A stretch of 64,000 nucleotides of DNA from assembly GCA_026874595.1 (NCBI GenBank), contig CM049319.1, positions 19,889,601 to 19,953,600 on the forward strand, written 5' to 3'. The notes under the pieces are model-generated. The model saw only the letters and a program-made list of their open reading frames with translations. It did no database searches and was not told the origin of the DNA. This stretch comes from Sipunculus nudus (lineage: Eukaryota; Annelida; Sipuncula; Golfingiida; Sipunculidae). The translations under genes were made by a program, and so were the position numbers. Below are positions 58,640-64,000 of the stretch, piece by piece (within the stretch, counting starts at the first letter, position 1; the number at the start of each line of letters is the position of its first letter).

Positions 58640-60470
58640 TAAATGTTAAGACTCTCTGGCATATTGGCAGCCATATTAAATTTCGTCAATATCGAATACT
58701 TTATCGACCAAATAATTTCAAGAGATACCTTGACCTTGAAGACCCCCAGATCAATCACCAAGCTGCATTCTTTGGTGAATTATGGATGATTCAATGACAT
58801 GGCCGCAATATCGGAGCCATATTGAATTCCACTTTAGTCTGAAAAGATACCAGCCTGATGATGATTTTGGTAGTTTTTTACCATTTAAAATTTAACAAAA
58901 GACAACAAAATCAATCTTGTAGTTCTTTCAATCTTGTCGATCCTTTAATGAGTTACTCATGATTCAATTGTGCAGCTGCTATATTGGTAGCCATAATGGT
59001 AACCATGTTCAATTTTACCATAACCCAATACGGTATTGTCCTAAAAATAGTTTCAATAGACCCTTTAACCCTTAAAACAAAGGCAAGACATCGAAATATC
59101 ATCTCCTACCTTAATTCCTTGGATAGTCAGACATGATGCAATGGAAAGTGGCCGTAATGGCAGCCATATTGAACATCACGATAACCAAATCCGGTATTGT
59201 CTTGAAAAAAGGTTAAAATAGATTATTTGACCCTGAAAACATAGGCAAAGACATTAAAATATCAACCCCTTCTTCAATTCCTTGGATTGTCATACATGAT
59301 CCAATGGTTCATTGGTTGCTCTCTTTGCAGCAATATTAAATATCCCCTTAACCAGAAACAGTATAGTCTTGAAAATAATTAAAAGAAACTCCTGGGCCTA
59401 AAAACATAGACGATAACACCAAAATCAACCCCCTACCTTGATTCCTTGGCTTGTCATATGCAATTTAATGGTACAACGGCAATATTGGCAGCCGTATTGA
59501 ATATCACCGAAACCAAATAGGGTATTGTCTTGAAAATGGCTTCAATAGATTCCTTGACCTTGAAAACATAGTCAAAGACACGGAAATCATTCCCCTACCT
59601 CAATTACTTTTTGAATTATGTATGACTTTATGGTACTGCGGCCATATTGACAGCCATATTGAATTTAACCGTTAACAAATAAGTATTGTCTTGGAAATGG
59701 TTTTAATAGATTCCTTGACCTTAAAAAACATAGACAAAGACACAAAAATCATTCCCTTACCTCAATTACGTAAGAGTTATGTATGATTTTTTATGGTACG
59801 GCGGCCATATTGACAGCCATTTTGAATCTTGTGTAAACAAGTACGGTATTGTCTTGGAAATGGGTTCAATAGATTCCTTGACCTTGAAATCATACGCAAA
59901 GACGCCAAAATCATTCCCTTACCTCAATTACTTTTTGAGTTATGCATGATTTTTTAAGGTACGGCGGCCATATTGGCAGCCATATTGAATTTAACCGTAA
60001 TCAAAAACGGTATTATCTTGGAAATGGTTTCAATAGATTCCTTGATCTTGAAATCATGGCAAAGACACCAAAACCATTCCCTTACCTCAATTACGTTTTG
60101 AGTTATGTATGATTTTTTTATGGTACGGCGGCCATATTGGGAGCCATATTGAATTTTACCGTAACCAAATACGGTATTGTCTTGGAAATAGTTTCAATAG
60201 ATTATTTGACCATGAAAACATAGGCAAAGACACCAAAATCATTCCCCTACCTCAATTACTTTTTGAGTTATGTATGATTTTATGGTACGGCGGCCATATT
60301 GGCAGCCATATTGAATATCTTCGAAACCAAAAACAGTATTGTCATGGAAACGGTTTCAATAGATTCCTTGACCCTGAAACATAGGCAAAGACAACAAAAG
60401 CATTCCCTTACCTCAATTACTTTTTGAGTTATAAATGATTCAATGGTTCGGCGGCCATCTTTGACGCCAT
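58640..60470. repeat. 163-bp satellite array, about 12 units
   Basis: Units are marked by GGCCATATTGGCAGCCATAT; the last ones start near 59640, 59803, 59966, 60130 and 60292, giving periods of 162-164 bp. Each also carries ACGGTATTGTCTTGGAAA, TCAATAGATTCCTTGACC and CCTACCTCAATTACTTTTT. Units near the centre (58.7-59.4 kb) are much more diverged than those near the outer end. Confidence 0.95.
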
Positions 60471-60612
60471 CTTGAATTTCACCCTTTCTGCCCACTATCC
60501 AGGATGTCTACCCAAGGTTTTTTTTACTCCCATAAGGGTGTCCTACCTGGATCAGAAGTCAAAATTAGGGGACATATGATTGCACACAGGACCCCCCTCA
60601 GCCCCAGGACTA

Positions 60613-62747
60613 ATATTCAATGCTCGGTACTGATCACGGGCACTTGACCGAAGTAGGGGTGGGGTGAGGGTGGTGGACCCTCCCCAACTGTCGTTTAAGC
60701 ATATCATATCGTTAATGAAACTAGTTTTCTATATATTGAGTGCCTATTAACCTAAAATATGCCGTTATCCGCCAAAAAGGCTATAAATATAACTTTTCAA
60801 ACAGTTCGTACTATCCCGTTTCAACTAGTACCCATAGTAGAGAAGGTATGAAACCTGACATCTTGAAGGTCAATCAAACGTATTCCAAATCTCATTATTT
60901 TATCATATAATACAATTGACTATGAAAACAATACTAATATAGATCTTACATTAGTTGGACCGAATTCCTGGAGGGATTTTTTTTATATTTATCCCCCCCC
61001 CCCCCAAAAAAAAAAAACCATGAGGTTGTGTGATTTTTTTTTTTCAAAAATTTTGGCACATCTTTGAGCACTTTCAAAAAGGCAGTGACACCACACACAG
61101 GGAAATCCCCGTTGACTAAAAATTCTGGATCTCATCAGAAGCTCAGTATTATTGACACTGTCAGCTCCAAATTTTCAGGGAAGAATAAAACAACATGAAT
61201 TGCTAAGTTTAAGTTTTTTTTTTTATAAATTTTGCCCATGACGTCACACTCCAGTCAATCACATCAGGACACAGTCTCGGTCTGGATGAAACCTACCATG
61301 CACATAACATCGTCACGTGATCAAACGTAAACCTATCCTTGAAACGAGAGGTCACGCCATGACCTCGTCTATAATGTAAATGAATATTCAAATATTATAA
61401 ACTAAAGGCCCAGTAATGACGATGTCTATAGAAACACAGGGATGTGTACGTTCATTTGCATAAGGAGGTTAACCTTAAGGCCGGTCATTATTCAGATTGC
61501 ACTGATTTATATTCAGAATACTTACGATCGGCTAAATATTCACAAATTATATCGCCAGAAGTGATTTCTTACCCCCCCCCCCCCCCCCCCCGCCTCCGGA
61601 TCCGCCACTACAAAAATGAGATATATTATCTGAAATAAGAATTTGGATGAAAAGTATTCATCAACAGCTCAAATATTAAAATTTCACAAAAGTGTCTGCA
61701 AGCACTGGCTGGGCCGATTTTCTCAAATGTTTTAACAATGTTATATTCGCAGGTGATGATCATTGTTTCATTTTTGCGGGGCGGGGGGGGGGATGGGGGG
61801 GGGGGGTTGAATGTAAAATTGTTCGAATAAGCATTTATAAGTGCTTAAATACACACAAAATTCGCGGAATACAGGTCACAGGGACCTGATTTCTTGTATC
61901 TTGCAAGAATATTTTACTAATGACCTACATTAATTAAAAAAAAGCCATTTGTTTGTTTTATCGTTTACGATTTGTGGCTTGTTGACAACTGACCAGTCTT
62001 GATTTCTGCAGAGTACAAACATAACAACCAAAATTAGTAGAAATGAAGCAAATATAGATGGCACCTCAAACCTTGCAAACCTGAAAGAACTCTCCAGGAT
62101 TTATAAACTTTCAAAACATAACATGCAACATTGACGATGAATTTCAGGTAAAATTTCGGCAGCCACTTCCGTATGTTTGCAAATTTGTCTGCAGCAGCTG
62201 TAAAAACTCATTGGACAGATTTTCTTCAAAATGTCCATTGTGATAGAAATATATTGGAAATAATGTACGTACATCAACAGCCAAAATGTTAAAATTTCGC
62301 AAGTATATAAAAAATCAAAATGCTGTTAGTTCAAGGATAGTAAGTTCTCAGACTTTTTGTCACAAGGTCAAGAGTGAATGTCACAGGACCCACATTTTAA
62401 AAAATCTCATAAAAATATCCTTAGACCTATTCAGCTGAGCGTCGAGACCCATGGGACCCTAGTTTACATGTAATACTGTTGATTGTGCAGATAATGCATA
62501 TTGTGTAAATATTTTAAGTTGAATGCAAAAATTTGCTTCGTGGCATAGAACACTAGTACAAGTTGCAAAAATATACAACACAGTATGTTACCCATAGAAT
62601 GTAAGTCGCAATGACCTATATTTTGGAATGCAAGAGACTTATCAAAACCTACCTGGAGATGAAGTATAAAATTAGTTCATTAACGATCGTTTATATTGGT
62701 TGCATTTTGCATAAGAGATCACAAACGATTATGTATGCTCGCTTAAG
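60613..62747. other. Unassigned stretch with homopolymers, no gene seen
   Basis: C13 then A12 at 60993-61017; C20 at 61572-61591 followed by CTCCGGATCCGCCACTAC; G-rich 61778-61806. TTCAGCTGAGCGTCGAGACC at about 62429 is the reverse of the dispersed-repeat opening seen at 5968. ORFs here owe their Gly and Pro runs to the homopolymers. Confidence 0.5.
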
Positions 62748-63010
62748 TGTTATAACATTACCGGTTAAATTTGTTTAACATTAACACTTAGGAAACTTAA
62801 TCGGGTATTACGTTTTATGTTATCGGTTGGCAAATGTTGTTACATTATCGGTTGATTTTGTATTACATAATTGGTAAGTTTTATTTTATCGGTTATTTTT
62901 TATCATGTTATCGGTTGGTATTACATTATCAGTTGATTCATTATTACTTCATCAGTTTTTGTTACATTATCGGTTAATTTCTTATGACATTATCGGTTAA
63001 TGTTACATTA
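62748..63010. repeat. Degenerate array of ACATTATCGGTT motifs
   Basis: TTA(T/C)(A/G)TTATCGGTT-like motifs occur about eleven times at spacings of roughly 17-30 bp (for example near 62822, 62851, 62919, 62963, 62985), with diverged members between. Confidence 0.85.
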
Positions 63011-63610
63011 TAAGATGATTTTTACATTTTCACCCCCTCCCTCCTACACTGTGTCAAGTGTCTGTGTGCATGAGGTCGGTGTCGTGTCATCTGGGTACAG
63101 GGCATTTGGTAGGCCTATAGGTGTGATGGCCTTTTGCTCTAAGGTGAACAGGTACATCCTTTTCATGCCAAAAACAAAATAATATTCTGTTCAGTTGAGT
63201 GCGATACCTAGTCTGTACAGAATCGATTTTAGCTCTGCCGATAAGAAATTGATCAAGTGTAGCTCCGTGGAAAAGAGATAGAGGGGGTTGTGCTTCGCCT
63301 GGAAGAGAAATTCTTCATAATATACAGACCCCGATTGTCAACACTAAACAAAAGAAACGAACTCGCGAGCACATGCAGACACAGGGCGAAACACCTCCTG
63401 GCTAACTACGCATGCGCCAGATCAAACATTCAAAAATCTTAATACCTGGCCCACTTCATGATGGGTTTCCGAAGAGTGAGGACCTACGGCCCTTACGAAA
63501 CAACGTTGTAAAACCCATGTAGGTTAAAGTCTTCAACTATACATATATTACAGCTCCTGTCAGTTGAGCACTTTATCGTTGTGTAGTTTAACACACACCT
63601 GACTATATAT

Positions 63611-63647
<37 letters not shown>

Positions 63648-64000
63648 CATTATTATTTCATTAAGTCCTAATTGTAGAATAAATGTTAAAAGCCCAGCGT
63701 GTGTTATGCATAGATAAAATGATTAATTACTGATAAAGACAAGCCTTGCGTGTAGCTGGTGACAGGTTTTCTACGTAAGATTGGTGGAGTAGCATTTATA
63801 CGATCTAACTTTCATATACAGAGGATCCCACTATCTTTGACAATTTTTTTATAAATCATGTCTGTATTCATGAGCTGAACATTTTGATTGCTATCCTTCA
63901 TCTAAATTTGTATTATTATCACACACACTATGGAATAACAAATTATTTTAATGTTAACAAAGCAGATATGATGTGACTATTGTGTTTTTTTATATCAAGA
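63011..64000. other. Unassigned stretch to the window end
   Basis: An (AT)n tract lies at 63603-63647. The 60-codon frame at 63000-63182 has no motif. No gene is recognised. Confidence 0.5.

Larger units (their letters stand above)
57352..60612. mobile_element. Foldback element (3.26 kb) with satellite-filled inverted arms
   Basis: The left end TAGTCCGGGGACTGAGGGGG is mirrored at the right end (CCCCCCTCAGCCCC then AGGACTA, ending 60612), with ATA flanking both ends. Inverted similarity continues through GACTTCTGATCCAGGTAGGACACC-type text and GGGTAGACATCCTGGAT into the satellite. The left arm (to about 57770) holds about two satellite units; the right arm (from about 58640) holds about twelve in the opposite orientation. 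The centre has a coding fragment at 57895-58215. No transposase is seen, so it is non-autonomous. Confidence 0.85.

Overview
This is a gene-poor, AT-rich stretch of an animal nuclear genome. I find no convincing host gene in 64 kb: no multi-exon ORF, no tRNA or rRNA gene, no CRISPR array. The content is transposons, their wrecks, minisatellites and (AT)n tracts. The best guess for the host is a marine lophotrochozoan, most likely a bivalve mollusc. Reasons are a Ty3/gypsy 3' end, a Gmr1-like retroelement, the dispersed repeats opening with an 'AGCTGAGCG ... CCCATGGG' motif (5968, 10990, 20388, 62425), and tails rich in GACAGACGGACGG. The taxon is an inference from repeat style only.

Layout. 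0-1.1 kb: 3' end of a Ty3/gypsy element (integrase C-terminus, polypurine tract, LTR). 1.15-9 kb: two DNA-type elements with terminal inverted repeats (1155-1551; 3522-4669, filled with a 277-bp satellite), a 62-bp micro-insertion with a 12-bp target duplication, and old dispersed repeats. 10.2-15.2 kb: an inverted-repeat element whose left arm was split by a 3.4-kb insertion. 15-21 kb: minisatellites and short repeats. 21.3-22.3 kb: a decayed LINE reverse transcriptase on the minus strand. 24.1-24.8 kb: a solo LTR. 25.3-25.6 kb: a tRNA-derived SINE with a target duplication.

26.2-51.8 kb: two copies of one locus in the same order and orientation (26.2-33.5 and 35.7-51.8). Copy 1 is invaded by a 33-bp minisatellite that itself holds a nearly identical 332-bp duplicate of nearby DNA. 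Copy 2 is interrupted by a degenerate LTR element (37.6-42.6 kb). This LTR element is Gmr1-like: it has a SCAN-related gag, and integrase lies upstream of reverse transcriptase. Three copies of a PIF/Harbinger-like MITE lie in this region. 42.8-43.7 kb is a 35-bp minisatellite.

51.8-64 kb: mostly unrecognised sequence and microsatellites. The exception is a 3.26-kb foldback element (57352-60612) with inverted arms, a 163-bp satellite array and a captured coding fragment in its centre. The retroelement pieces once worked together as gag-pol units but all multi-domain copies here are broken by stops, frameshifts and deletions.
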